DNA from: Euborellia annulipes
Taxonomy: Eukaryota > Arthropoda > Insecta > Dermaptera > Anisolabididae
Direction of reading: 5' to 3'
Length of the DNA: 64,000 nucleotides
NCBI GenBank assembly: GCA_023213315.1
Contig: JAKCPI010000907.1
Span: 1-64,000, forward strand
The notes below the pieces were generated by a model, which saw only the letters and a list, made by a program, of their open reading frames with translations, searched no databases and had not been told where the DNA came from. The position numbers and the translations under genes are program-made. Shown here piece by piece: positions 1 through 11,029 of the stretch (the stretch's first letter is position 1; every line of letters begins with the position of its first letter).

Positions 1-379
1 TTGAAAATCTTACATTTTCACCTGCAGGTCACAACTTGTTTAATTTCTAGGGTCTTTTGCATTATATTTCCATTAGAGACTTATTCTAAAAACGCCCATC
101 ATTACCTTAATAATAAATTATTTTTTATTCATTTATTTTAACATTTCTTTAAGTTTAAAAACTTTTTTCACAAGGGAATATTTTTACTATTTTTTTAAAA
201 GAGATCATATAGACTTTAAAGCAGTTTTCCAAACTGTGAGGCGCGCCTCCCCAGGGAGGCGCGGACTAGTCTAAGGGGAGGCGCGAATATTGGCCACCAA
301 GATCAATTTTCCAAATGATTGCTAGTTTTATAAATAAAATAATAAAATTTTGGGACGGAGTTTTTAATTAAAATAATAA

Positions 380-777
380 AAAATCTGGTGTGACTGGCGC
401 ATAGCACACAACTTTTTCTTACCTTCAGTAATCGAAAGTAGTGTACTGTGCTTATCTCACCAGATTTTTTGTGTCGACATGTATTTAGTTTCCGAACTGT
501 AAAAAAGTGCATCAGTAAAGTACTAGTACTCTTTGGTCGATTTTGTTCAAAAGCTTCGTGTCACGTCCCATGGGGGTGCCTAACTTAAATATAAAATTTC
601 AACCTCCTAGCTCTTTTCGTTCTTGAGATATTTTGTTCACAGACAGACACCCACCCACCCACCACCCACAGACAGACATGTCGCGAAAACCACTTTTTGG
701 ATTCAGGGGACCTCAATGATGAAACCAATACTTTCTCTCTCTATATATTAACATATATATAGACGTAAGAGAAAGTA
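380..777 (-). repeat. RepA copy 1 (internally deleted)
   Basis: This minus copy has the 3' hairpin (380-475) joined to the 5' half. The middle third present in full copies, with the ATGGTTGCCATGG palindrome, is missing. It ends at GTAAGAGAAAGT. Confidence 0.9.
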
Positions 778-853
778 ATATGAATAAATAAAAAAAATAT
801 TTTTATAGAAATTTATATTTTTTAGTAATAAAAATTTTTGATTTTGTATTATT

Positions 854-1542
854 ACTTTCTCTTACCTATGTATATATGTAATATATATATAGAGAGAAAG
901 TATTGGATTCATGTCAAAAATTCGATGTCGAGATTTTGATGGATCTTCACGTTTTGAGGTCCCCTGAATCCAAAAAAGTGGTTTTCGCGACATGGTCTGT
1001 CTGTGTGTGTGTTGTGTGTTGTCTTGTGTGTGTGTGTGTGTGTGTGTCTGTGAACAAAATATCTCAAGAACGAAAAGAGCTAGGAGGTTGAAATTTTATA
1101 TTTAAGTTAGGCACCCCCATGGGACGTGACACGAAGCTTTTGAACAAATCGGCCAAAAAGTACTAGCACTTTACTGATTCACTTTTTCAGTTTTTTTCGA
1201 TTTTCTCAAAATTTGCACCAACGATTTTTTTTAAAATTCAAAAATCAATTATTTTTTAGATTCTCTATAAAATGTATATTCTCATTTTGTGATTGAAATC
1301 TTTTGAAGACCACTTCACTCTTGTACTCCATAGAAAAGATAGGAGAAATGGTTGCCATGGTATCAAAATATAAATATTTTCCCATACTTATAAATTTTAC
1401 ATCTTGAATTCAATTGTACCCTACTGTCGGAAACTAAATACATGTCGACACAAAAAATCTGGTGTGACAAGCACAGTACACAACTTTCGATTACCGAAGG
1501 TAAGAGAAAGTTGTGTGCTGTGCGTCAGTCACACCAGATTTT
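854..1542 (+). repeat. RepA copy 2 (full length)
   Basis: This is a reference full-length copy of about 689 bp. In order it has ACTTTCTCTTACC, a 5' AT-rich hairpin closing at AGAGAGAAAGT (about 892), a conserved block at 903-1000, a TG microsatellite (1029-1048), a block at 1080-1260, ATGGTTGCCATGG (about 1348), CATGTCGACAC (about 1441) and a terminal hairpin from about 1456 to 1542. Short open frames across it are not conserved between copies and are rejected as genes. Confidence 0.95.
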
Positions 1543-1612
1543 ATTAAATATGTGGGGGGGGGCGTCATACGATTAAATATTTTTAAGGGAGCGTTGTAAC
1601 ATAATGTTTGAA

Positions 1613-2048
1613 AACCAGTGTTTTTAAGTAAGACTCATTTTAGAAAATTATACAATCTATAAAACCCAAAGATGGATCCAGGGAAGTTTTTCAGGGTTTT
1701 AATTTTTTCTGACTAGGCGCCAAACTCGCCGAAGAAGATAGCATTGTTAATTATTTTATTTATTAAGATTGGATAAGGGGTTGAAAAATTGAAACAAATG
1801 TTTTTTTAATTTATTTTAGCTAAATCGAAGCCAAATAAATAGAAAACATTCAAAAAATAGCGTTGATTATTATTTTGATTAGGGGGTGGGAGGATGAAGG
1901 GTTGATTATTTAAGAAAGGCCTTGGAATATTCCAAATCACTTGTTGACATTCTTTTCCAGTTATAAATAAAGTTAGATTAGAGCAAAGGTATTTTTTTAC
2001 TTTTAATAAAAAGGGAATTGTTATTTTCATCTGTTTTTTTCCTATACA
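1613..2048. other. No gene seen
   Basis: AT-rich unique-looking sequence. No repeat family, coding frame or RNA gene is recognised. Confidence 0.5.
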
Positions 2049-2228
2049 AACAGAGAGAGAGTCGAGTTTCTTGATCAGTCGAGTGCGTTGCCTGCTGGCA
2101 GGCGCCCACCTGTTTGCTCTCTTTATTATAACTTGTGTTTTAAGTGATTAAAAGTGAATAATTAATATAGTGTAACTCACCCTGGCTACTCCGTCAGCCA
2201 ACTCACCCTCTTGAGTGTCTTATTAAAG
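2049..2228 (+). other. Possible non-coding exon
   Basis: This stretch is less AT-rich than its surroundings, lies between a CAG acceptor-like site and an AAAG|GTAATT donor, and has stops in all frames. It could be a 5' untranslated exon of the gene predicted at 11242-13664. Composition and splice consensus are the only support. Confidence 0.15.
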
Positions 2229-2239
2229 GTAATTATTAT

Positions 2240-3059
2240 GCATTTTATCGTTGAAAAAAAAATGATAGAGACAAATAATTTGATAGCGAAAAACGATTCT
2301 TTTGAATATGAAATTAAATATTTTGTATTTCACTAAGGGTAGAGGGAGAATATAAACTGTTGAAAGGGGGGAGGGGGGAGTGAAGGTGTCATTGAAAAAA
2401 AAAAATTAGGCTTTTATTTTTTTATCTTTTTTTTTTTAAACACTCACAATTTTTTCTCATTCACACTCAACACTCACACACACATTCACACAGTCTTTTC
2501 GAATCAAATTTCCTTAATATACTTTTACACAGGGGTGGATTAAGGGTTGAAAATTAAAATAAAATAAAAATTAAAATAATTATTTATAAATGTATTCAAA
2601 TTATTTTGCGAGTAATTTCGCGGTGAAGGCTCGCATTTCCTTAAAGGGAGAGGGGGGTGAAGGCATTGACAAGGGGGGGGTTAATGCCCCATCCCCTATA
2701 ATGCACAAAGATATTAATGTTTTTTAATACTTTTACTAAAAAATAAGTGCATTCCGTTTGAGTTAAAATTTATATTCAATATTTAGCAAATATTATAGTA
2801 GGATAGAAACATTTTAATGTCATTCTAAAATTTCTTATTACTGGGGCGGAATTAATTTTTGAAGATTTCGAAACTCTCATAAACAGATAATAATAACACT
2901 GGGTAACTTAGGAACCCATCGAATCCCTTGCAGAATTTGTAGGGATTTTTTTCATTAGGTAGAAAAGTAAGATATGATTAGTCCACTTAGAATTTTACTG
3001 GGGTGAGTTACCGCATCTTTTTGTATATAGAACTAATCTCAATTCGGATTTGAATTTTT
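2240..3059. other. TE-rich spacer with SINE tail fragment
   Basis: Positions 2432-2503 match, in reverse, the 3' end of the tRNA-derived SINE family 1 (poly-T, then CTCAC/CACAC-rich, then AGTCTTTTCG). Several G-runs (2367, 2645-2683) resemble those inside the hAT-like MITEs. Nothing else is identified. Confidence 0.5.
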
Positions 3060-3309
3060 ACTTTCTCTTACCTCTATGTATATGTTAATCATATATATAG
3101 AGAGAAAGTATTGGATTCATGTCAAAAATTCGATGTCGAGACTTTGATGGATATACACGTTTTGAGGTCCCCTGAATCCAAGAAAGTGGTTTTCGCGACA
3201 TGGTCTGTCTGTCTGTGTTCAATTTAAAGCATGAAGGAATTTAGCTAGGAGGTTGAAATTTTATATTTAAGTTAGGCACCCCCCCCTATAGCGTAAAAAT
3301 AAGATTTGA
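3060..3309 (+). repeat. RepA copy 3 (5' part)
   Basis: It carries the 5' hairpin, the ATTCGATGTCGAG block and the TTTAAGTTAGGCACC block, and is truncated after that. Confidence 0.9.
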
Positions 3310-3410
3310 GAAAAATATTTTTTCTTCACGAATGAAAGTTAGAAAAAATTCTGGTTGCGTTTTCTTCTAACTTTCATTCCTGATACAAATTCCACCAGAC
3401 ATAAATTACC

Positions 3411-3650
3411 CCACCAGTGTTTTCTAACTGGAGGCGTGAATATTGGCCACCAATTTTCCAAATGATTGCTAGTTTTACTATAAATAAGAATAAATAAAAA
3501 AAAATATTTTTATATAAATGTATATTTTTTAGCATTAAAAATTTTTGTTTTTGTATTATCTTATAAAATGGGGGGGGGGGGTGAGGCGTTATAAGATTAA
3601 ATATTTTTAAGGGAGGCGTGGTAACATAAAGTTTGGAAACCACTGCTTTA
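3411..3650 (+). mobile_element. hAT-like MITE, empty-site relative of 223-1612
   Basis: It begins CAGTGTTTTCTAACTGG and ends with the inverted AAAGTTTGGAAACCACTG, about 240 bp. It aligns end to end with the split element at 223-1612 and lacks both RepA copies, so it records the uninterrupted sequence. Confidence 0.65.
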
Positions 3651-3707
3651 AAGAGTGGTAAAAATATTTCACGATTCATGTAAATCATGTGATCCAGGCA
3701 CACTATT

Positions 3708-3908
3708 ACTTTCTCTTACCTCTATATATATGTTAAATGTATAGAGAGAGAAAGTATTGGTTTCTTGTCAAAAATTCGATGTCGAGATTTTGATGGATAT
3801 ACACGTTTTGAGGTCCCATGAATCCAAAAAAGTGGTTTTCGGCGGACATGGTCTGTCTCTAAATATATGTCTACACAAAAATCTGGTGCGACAGTCATAC
3901 CAGATTTT
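3708..3908 (+). repeat. RepA copy 4 (deletion derivative)
   Basis: The 5' hairpin and first 150 bp are fused directly to CTACACAAAAATCTGGTG and a shortened terminal hairpin. The middle of the element is lost. Confidence 0.9.
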
Positions 3909-3924
3909 TAGAAGTAGTATACAA

Positions 3925-4010
3925 GCTACCTACAGACTTCGGCGGGCTTCGCGCCTAGCCGGTGGGCTTCGCCCCCTGGACCCCCCTCGAAGTTGCAAAA
4001 CTATAACTCG
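3925..4010 (+). repeat. GC-rich repeat fragment
   Basis: It contains GCGGGCTTCGCGCCTAG and a CCGGTGGGC block. The same words recur at 62672-62766 (GCGGGCTTTGCGCCTAG), so this is a dispersed repeat of unknown type. Confidence 0.5.
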
Positions 4011-4310
4011 AAATATTCTTTGAAACGAATTTTTTTTTTCATTTTTTTTTTACGAATAACTTCTTAACTACTGAACGGATTGTCATGAAATTTGCTCCAG
4101 CTCTAGAGGCTATCGTGCTAATTACACTAGTCGACAAGGCTTTCTTCACAAGAAATCTGATTAGTGAACCTAGTGCATTTTTACAAAGCTTTCCTGATTA
4201 CCCACATTATAATTTTTTTGGGGGCATTACAGTGGTCGTTATGACCTGAAACGTAAAGATATATGAAACACTTGCTGAGTTGGATCATAATACTTTCTCC
4301 TTATATGTAC
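4011..4310. other. No gene seen
   Basis: AT-rich spacer without recognised features. Confidence 0.5.
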
Positions 4311-4600
4311 TCAGGGCGGGGACAGGGGGGGGGGGGTGGGGTCCCCCCCCCCCTCCCGGGGGGGGGGGGGGGGGGGGGGGGGTTTTTTTTTTTTTTTTTT
4401 TTTAAATAATAATATTTTTATTTTTTTTATAAAAAAATAATTAATAAAATAAAAAAAAAAAAAATTTTTTTTATTTTAAAAATTTTAAAAAACAAAAATT
4501 TTTTAAAATTTTATTTTATTTAAAATTTGATTTAAAAAATATTATAATACATTTTTTTTTTATTTTAAATATTAAATTTTTTTTTAAAAAAAAAAATCGC
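4311..4600. repeat. Homopolymer and low-complexity block
   Basis: Long G and C runs (4325-4382) are followed by T, A and AT-only sequence to about 4600. Lengths in such runs are error-prone, so assembly quality here is doubtful. Confidence 0.9.
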
Positions 4601-5050
4601 CCCTATATCTAATATATTGGCGGGAAAGTAATTATGTCTTAAAAACATGATTAAGAAAAAGCGGAGAGAGGCAATTCTGAAGCCCGCCGAGGGCGGTATA
4701 TATAGATTGTTGATGCGGGTGTCTTCTCCAGTTGGTTTGATTACCAACGATCATTAATTACAAACATTAAGAAGAATTTTTCACAGTACGATATCTAAAA
4801 TTAAACTTTCTGGAATATATTATTTTTCCTTTTTTTTTTTTTTTTTTTTTTTGATTGATCACTCTTGCATATATCCTTACTAACACAGAATTTAGTAAAA
4901 ATAACTAGATTGATTTGACGCCCTTTATAAACATCCCTTTCCCGATTTTAAATTAGAACCACGGATTATGAATTGGAAGTCTAGTTAGGGTTTTGTACTT
5001 CCTACAAGTGAGTCTTCTTCACTCATTATTCTTTCAAATTTTTCTATAAA
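4601..5050. other. No gene seen
   Basis: AT-rich sequence with a T run at about 4831-4852. The short open frame at 4565-4747 has no protein-like features. Confidence 0.5.
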
Positions 5051-5240
5051 GGTGCGCGTCTCGGGGTGCTAATTATGAGAGTTTCCAGCGGCCACAATTT
5101 TGAAGCACCAATTTTTTTTAAATTAAAGCTTTTTAAAATATCTACAACTTATAGCCCTTTTTTTGATTTTCGAAAATCTTAAAATAAGTTATAGTTATTT
5201 GAAAAAAAGAGCAATTTTTTTCAAAAATCCATAACTTTTT
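5051..5240 (+). mobile_element. TTAA-type element, end fragment (family C)
   Basis: It starts GGTGCGCGTCTCGGGGTGCT, the terminal sequence of the element at 27621-28017, and continues with its CAGCGGCCACAATTTTGAAG and CTACAACTTATAG words. Only one end is present. Confidence 0.7.
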
Positions 5241-5340
5241 TTTAGTTGGGTAAAAAAATTTGAATAAATTCTCAAAAATGTCTTCTAAGGGGTAGAAAAA
5301 AGATAGAAAATTCAGCGAAATCCGCGGGGGTCAGGAAAAA

Positions 5341-5758
5341 ATTTGTCGATTTGGCATGGAATGATCGATATGTATCTCCCATCATCAGGTCTTACATGTG
5401 AGCAAAAGAGAGGATCGGCACAGGCGGGTCCGAGCTAGTAGGGGTGGGTGAATCTACATTATATATTGTTTATTCATTTCCAAGAATTTTTTTGCATATT
5501 CTTATGATGCATTATTATTTAAATGTTTGAAGTATGAGGTGTGATTTAAGTACACGGTTGTTACCTCAATTGTTTTCTCTCTTTGCTCTCGCTCTTGTCA
5601 TTAAAGCAACATCAGAACACCCCTTAAGGGTGAATGGATAACATGACATGATGGCCTGTTTGTCCATCTGTGCTCTGGAACCAGATGCAAGCACCGTTTG
5701 TGAAATTTTATCGATATTAATACTGACACACGTTCATATACAGTAAAATGTTATTTTA
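5341..5758. other. No gene seen
   Basis: AT-rich spacer with no recognised repeat or gene. Confidence 0.45.
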
Positions 5759-5822
5759 CTTTCTCTTACCTATCTAAATAATATATAGAGAGAAAGTATT
5801 GCGAGCATGTCAAAAATTCCAA
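5759..5822 (+). repeat. RepA copy 5 (5' hairpin only)
   Basis: The 5' hairpin is followed by GCATGTCAAAAATTCC, where similarity to RepA stops. Confidence 0.85.
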
Positions 5823-6033
5823 TAGTAGCATATCTCAAAAATTCTTGATTTTACGCCTATTTCACACCAGGAAAAATTATTTACGTAATAGGGATCTCTC
5901 CCTTTCTCTATTATACACTTCTCGAATATGTAGATTTCATTTATTAAAATTCTTCACTAATATCTAAGAAACTGGTGTAAATAAACCTGAATATATAAAA
6001 AAATATGACCAAAACTGGTAGATGAAAATAAAA

Positions 6034-6525
6034 AAATCTGGTGTGACTGGCGCACAGCACACAACTTTCTCTTACCTTCGGTAATCGAAAGTTGTGTTCT
6101 GTGCTTGTCCCACTAGATTTTTGTGTCGACATATATTTAGTTCCCGACAGTACGGAACATTGGAATTCAGATGTAAAATCTATAAGTATGGGAAAATATT
6201 TATATTTGGTTACCATGGCAACCATTTCTCCTATCTTTCCTATGGAGTTCAAGAGTAAAGTGGTCTTCAGAAGATTTCAATTGCAAAATGAGAATATACA
6301 TTTTAAAGAGCATCTAAAAAATAATTGATTTTTGAATTTAAAAAAAAATCCTTGGAGCTAATTTTGAGAAAATCGAAAAAAACTGAAAAAGTACTTCAGT
6401 AAAGTACTAGTACTCTTTGGCCGATTTTGATTAAAAGCTTATTTTTCCTGTCCCGGGGGGTATAAAACTTAAATATAAAATTTCAACCTTGTAGCTCAAT
6501 TCCTTCATGCTTAAAATTGAACACA

Positions 6526-6560
<35 letters not shown>

Positions 6561-6713
6561 CACAGACAGACCATGCCGCGAAAACCACTTTTTTGGATTC
6601 AGGGGACCTCAAAACGTGTATATCCATCAAAATCTTGACATCGAATTTTTGACATGGATCCAATACTTTCTCTCTCTATATATTAACATATATATAGAGG
6701 TAAGAGAATGTAA
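6034..6713 (-). repeat. RepA copy 6 (full length)
   Basis: A complete minus copy. The terminal hairpin (6034-6120) has well-paired arms, the AC microsatellite (about 6525-6558) occupies the TG position of plus copies, and the end is GTAAGAGAATGT. Confidence 0.95.
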
Positions 6714-6861
6714 TATTATTAGACTATATAATAAATTTATTCAAGTTTTTTCAAATAATAATTCTGACAAACATGGGCGTAACCAGCTCAAACGGAAGGG
6801 GGGTGCAACTTTTTAATATCCATTTGATTATTTTATTAAATGCCACAACCTAACTGGAGAT

Positions 6862-7135
6862 CAAGGGCGGATACAAGGGGGGGAAGGGGGGTAAAGGGGG
6901 TAATTACCCCTCTGAGATTTAAAAAAAAAATACTTTTCGAAAAAAAAAATGTATTTTTAATGAAAAATTTTAAAAATTAATACTTAAAAATTTGCTTTGT
7001 ATTTATATTCTGGCAAACAAGTACAGAATACGCCTTTAAAATACCGAAATTGAGAAAAAAAATGTGTGCTGTGCGACCAGTCACTCCAGATTACTCCCCC
7101 CCCCCCCCCGGGAAACACCTCTGAATCCACCACTG
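6862..7135 (-). mobile_element. hAT-type MITE, family B copy 1
   Basis: The ends are CAAGGGCGGATACAAGG and CTGAATCCACCACTG, flanked by 8-bp duplications CTGGAGAT / CTGGAAAT (one mismatch). Inside are G/C runs, GGGGTAATTACCCC and a segment resembling the RepA terminal hairpin. It has no coding capacity. Confidence 0.8.
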
Positions 7136-7202
7136 CTGGAAATATGGGGTGGCGTCACTCAGTTTTTTTCTTGCCAAAGATGACGTCAATTTTTCAGTTT
7201 TT

Positions 7203-7455
7203 ACTTTCTCTTACCTCTATATATGTTAATATATAGAGAGAGAAAGTATTGGATTCATGTCAAAAATTCGATATCGAGATTTTGATGGATATACACGTTT
7301 TGAGGTCCCCTGAGTCCGAAAAAGTGGTTTTCGCGACATGGTCTGTCTGTGGGTGTGTGGGTGTGTGTGTGTTCAATTTTAAGCATGAAGGAATTGAGCT
7401 ACGAGGTTGAAATTTTATATTTAAGTTTTGTACCTTCCTGGACCGTGAAAATACC
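7203..7455 (+). repeat. RepA copy 7 (5' part)
   Basis: The first 250 bp, including a TG microsatellite, are present; similarity ends near GGACCGTGAAAATA. Confidence 0.9.
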
Positions 7456-7724
7456 AGGGAAAGTTTTCGTTGTCTATTTACTTATTTTCCTTTCGGTAAG
7501 CCTGGCAATTCATAGAGGAAATAGAATTAAATGAATTTTCCACTTCTAGTCAATCAGATAATGAATTATTTAAAAAAAAATAAAATTTTTACTTTGCTTT
7601 GAGGAATTATTATCAGAACCCCTTTGCCCCTCATACACTCACACACACACATCGCCACACATATATATTCTTTATATCGTATGTAGATAGACTTTTCTTG
7701 ATGATTTTAATCTTGTTTCAACAG

Positions 7725-7836
7725 GTTGAGAGCGGCTTCAAACCTGGGGGCCTTCCTTAGTCGTGGCTGAGTGTCCAACCCCTGGGCAGCAAATTTTGTC
7801 GCTCCGCTCCAGGATCCCTAGGATTTCTACATTTTG
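7725..7836 (+). other. Possible non-coding exon with good splice sites
   Basis: A pyrimidine-rich acceptor (TTGTTTCAACAG) and a consensus donor (TTTTG|GTGAGT) bracket 112 bases that are clearly less AT-rich than the flanks. All three frames contain stops, so it would be a 5' untranslated exon, perhaps of the gene predicted at 11242-13664. Inference only. Confidence 0.3.
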
Positions 7837-7849
7837 GTGAGTACATTCA

Positions 7850-8221
7850 TAATTTCTAGGTAGATTTGTTCATTAAGGGTTCATATATAGAATAGTGTAA
7901 AAATTTCCACGAGAAATGCGTCATTTGCATAATAAAATGACTTCTGAACTTGAATAGGAGGGAAGAATCACTTCTTAAATTCTCAATTTATTCCAATTTA
8001 CATTTAAAATTGAATAAAAAGCCAAAAGAATTTCATCTTTCTCTTTTGTTAACGTTTCGGTGACTAATCATCAACCTTTCTCATGGGATTTTCTTTATTC
8101 CGAAGTTTATTCAATCATTTAATTAATCTTCAGTTGAGATGATTTTTAATCCTCACTTCATAAAAGAGACGGATTAATGAAATTTTGTCGGCGGGGGCGG
8201 TTTTTTTTAATTAAGATCTTT
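7850..8221. other. No gene seen
   Basis: AT-rich spacer; would be intronic if the exon at 7725-7836 is real. Confidence 0.4.
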
Positions 8222-8487
8222 ATTAAAGAGAAAGAAAAACGCTATATTTTCAGCAATTTTTTTAAAGAGCAAGGCAATATTTCCAAATATTTCGGAGACC
8301 TATCGGCACTCCTTCTTCAAATGATTAATAATTGCTGATCTTAAAACATGGTTGCTCCCAAGCGTTTGAATTGTAAGGGTGAATGAGGTGAAATCCACTG
8401 AATAAGGAGTGCCGATAGGTCTCCGAAAAATTTGGAAATATTGCCTTGCTCTTTAAAAAAATTGCTGAAAATATAGCGTTTTTCTTT
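8222..8487. mobile_element. Foldback element with decayed hammerhead-like core
   Basis: Two inverted arms of about 90 bp (8227-8317 and 8402-8487) share AACGCTATATTTTCAGCAAT and GGAGTGCCGATAGGTCTCCG. The right arm reads CTGAATA-A-GGAG...CTCC-GAAA, a hammerhead layout with one core base changed. No protein is encoded. Confidence 0.75.
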
Positions 8488-8489
8488 AA

Positions 8490-9688
8490 GATTCTTTTTT
8501 AATAATTTTTCAATATTTTAAATTTAATTTAAATTTTTTTTTTTTTAATTTTCCCTCTCGGCTGCTGATGTCATTTATGGGTTATTATTCAATAATAATT
8601 AATTATTATAATATTTTTATTTAAATAAAATATGCCTAAAAGTGATGCAAACTTTTACATTCTTCGAGTTATGTCTTTGCTATTATCTGAGTGATTTGAG
8701 TGCATGCACTTTCATGTCTTCTTTTCTCTCTATCATTGAGTGTCTGTGTGAGTTTTTCTTAATTAAGTGACAAGTGAATTGTGATATGATATTTATAAAT
8801 ATTCTAAGGTATGTAAATCATAAAATATTATTTATATCGATTCTATATTAAATGGGATTTAAGATGAATATAAAATTTATTAAATCGGTTATTGGGTTGA
8901 TAAGAAATACGGGTGACAAAATTTATGACAGATCATAACCTCATGATGATTTCCATTTAATTTTTATATTCATTTCTATTCAAAGAATATTTTTAAATTT
9001 TCTATGTTCTTTGAAATAAATTAAAATATCGATCGATGATGGTGGCGTGAAAATCATTTCATCTAAAAAATAAAAATTCCAAGTGATTCTCATCTTTCTA
9101 TATATTATTTTAAACATGAAAATAAAGATTAATAGGCTAATAATATTAAAGTGGTTGATAATTAGTGAAAAAGCAAATATTATACATGTGATTTCCATTT
9201 TACACCATCATCGACTACCCTTTGACACTCTTCGATATGATAATTAAACTTGGAAGGTATTTTTAAAATAATAATTAGATGTTTTGACAAGTTATAATGT
9301 ATTTTTATTTATTATTTCTTTTTAATATTGGGGAGATTATTTGTCATCAAACTATTTAAGTTATTTTTCTATAATAATCAAAAAAATAATGTGAGCATTT
9401 AGAGTTTTATATTAAAAAAAATAAAAGATAATTTCAAAGTGGACATTTTCAGGCCTATGTCACATTCTTTTGATGGAATTTTTTAGATTATTTTTCTTAA
9501 AGAAAATTGAAAATTGAAATTTTAAATATTTGCATAAAGAAATTAACATGTTAATGACAGCTGAGAGGGCAAATTAAAAAAAAAACATATTAAATAAACG
9601 ATGGCTTTTTGTATTTTAATTTTCTTAAATATAATTAAATAATTTAATGGAACTTTCGGATGCTAATTCTCTGTCAGACTGTCTATAA

Positions 9689-9690
<2 letters not shown>
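8490..9690. other. No gene seen; possible donor at about 8808
   Basis: AT-rich, largely unique sequence. A less AT-rich patch at 8690-8810 ends in CTAAG|GTATGT, a donor-like site, but has no coding frame. The short minus open frame at 8980-9198 has no recognisable domain. Confidence 0.4.
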
Positions 9691-9745
<55 letters not shown>

Positions 9746-9748
9746 TAC
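9691..9748. repeat. (AT)n microsatellite at LINE 3' end
   Basis: A run of TA/AT dinucleotides directly after the 3' end of the minus-strand RTE-like fragment. RTE elements typically end in a simple repeat, so it may be the tail of that element. Confidence 0.85.
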
Positions 9749-10656
9749 TTACTTAGTTACTTAGGCGACCCGTTCTTCAGTGCGGCGGTTTGATGCACGC
9801 GGGTCCCAACTTCGTTGCCAAGCGTCTCTATCCCTTGTTAATGTGGTCCAATGTTGGATTATTTTTAAGCCGTTAGGATGTCGCTTCGTGTTCCTATGGT
9901 CAATGGAATCCGCCCAGCGGATTGGAGGTCTTCCTACAGGTCTGACTTGGTATCGGGGGGGTCCACTCCTGCAAGGATGTGCTCCACCTCTCGTCATTTC
10001 TTCTCATGAGATGGCCCGCCCATTTATGTTTTGACTCATCGGCGAAATCCAGCATATCCTTCACTCCGGACATTTTTCTTATGTCAGAGTTGTGAAGGTT
10101 ATGTAGGCGTTGAGTCCGAAGTGTTATGCCCACAAGTCTCCTCTCAAGTGCCGCCTGGATGGTTTTAATTTTGTTCTCATGAGCCTTCGTTAGCGCCCAT
10201 GTCTCACAGCCGTAGGTGAGTGCAGGCAGCACTGTTGAATTGAAGAGATCGGTTTTAAGCTTGGGATCGTTGGTTGCCTCAACGACAGTGCGAATAGACC
10301 CGAAGGCGGCCCAGCCAGCTTTTCGTCTTCTCTGGAGTTCCGGCATTAGATCATTTGACATTGTCAGTAGCCTGCCAAGGTAGGTGAATTCCTGAACGTC
10401 TTCAAGCGGGTGGTCATCTAGTACGATCGGGTCGTTCAATGCAAAATTATTTCGCATGACCTTCGTTTTGTCGATGTTGAGGATGAGCCCAGCTTTCTTT
10501 CCCTCTGAGTTCAATGAGTTCACCATTGACATGGCCTCTCCCGGGGTAGCGGTGACTAGGACAACATCGTCGGCGAACCTTAGATGGTTTAGCTTCCGGC
10601 CATTGACTATTAAGCCCTGGGTCCAGTCGCAACGCCTGATTACATGCTCCAGGCAT
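9749..10656 (-). pseudogene. RTE-like LINE reverse transcriptase, C-terminal fragment
   Basis: This is a 5'-truncated non-LTR retrotransposon reading from about 10640 down to 9761. The frame opens with LEHVIRRCDW and carries the polymerase motif FADDVVLV (FADD at 10566-10577), then YLG, KRRAGWAAF-like and MSGVKD...WAGHLMRR motifs. These are typical of RTE-clade elements. A frameshift in a seven-base G run near 9955 moves the tail (GRPPIRWADSI) to another frame that ends at 9761. The endonuclease and most of the polymerase are missing. The 3' side ends in AAGTAA-like repeats and the AT microsatellite; AT repeats also bound the 5' side. The element is dead. Confidence 0.85.
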
Positions 10657-10661
10657 GCATA

Positions 10662-10880
10662 TGTATATATATATATATATTTATTTATTCTATATGAACT
10701 AAAAAAATGAAGTAGCCATGGTTTATTGAAAAAAATAACTCTAATATTATATATATATATATATTCTATATGAACTAAAAAAATGAAGTAGCCATGGTTT
10801 ATTGAAAAAAAATAACTCTAATATTATATATATATATATATATTCTATATGAACTAAAAAAATGAAGTAGCCATGGTTTT
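10662..10880. repeat. Three tandem units of about 77 bp
   Basis: Each unit has CTATATGAACTAAAAAAATG, AAGTAGCCATGGTTTATTG and an AT dinucleotide run. Open frames across it are simple-sequence artefacts. Confidence 0.85.
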
Positions 10881-10908
10881 GTTTATTAAAGCTTTTGTGG
10901 TTTGAAAT

Positions 10909-10996
10909 ATTATTATTAGAGGAATTTTTAATCATAGACCACATATTTTGTATTAAAATGTGGTCTATGATTAAAAATTCCTCTAATAATAGCCAT
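10909..10996. repeat. Near-perfect hairpin
   Basis: The arms contain TTAGAGGAATTTTTAATCAT and ATGATTAAAAATTCCTCTAA, extending through GACCACAT/ATGTGGTC around a short AT loop. The right side continues into AGCCATGGTTTATTG, so it arose within the preceding tandem repeat. Confidence 0.85.
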
Positions 10997-11029
10997 GGTT
11001 TATTGAAAAAAATGAATTGCTAAGGCCCT

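Larger units (their letters stand above)
223..1612 (+). mobile_element. hAT-like element split by two RepA copies
   Basis: The left end reads CAGTTTTCCAAACTGTGAGG and the right end is the inverted AACATAATGTTTGAAAACCA. Between the two RepA copies lies sequence that matches the short uninterrupted relative at 3411-3650 (GAATATTGGCCACCA, then the AT-rich core, then the G-run and AAATATTTTTAAGGGAG). The TIR style (CAGTGGTTTTCAAAC) resembles hAT elements, but no clean 8-bp duplication is seen. There is no coding capacity. Confidence 0.55.

Noticed and set aside
903..1091. Recurrent small frames reading MDSCQKFDVEILMD in RepA copies
   Set aside because: They arise from the repeat sequence, run into the TG microsatellite and are broken in most copies by frame changes.
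4315..4400. G-quadruplex or regulatory G-tract
   Set aside because: Adjacent long G, C and T runs look like low-quality or collapsed sequence; no functional reading is justified.
6092..6328. Small frames in the 3' half of RepA copies
   Set aside because: Frame and length vary between copies, and both strands are open, so it is composition rather than coding.
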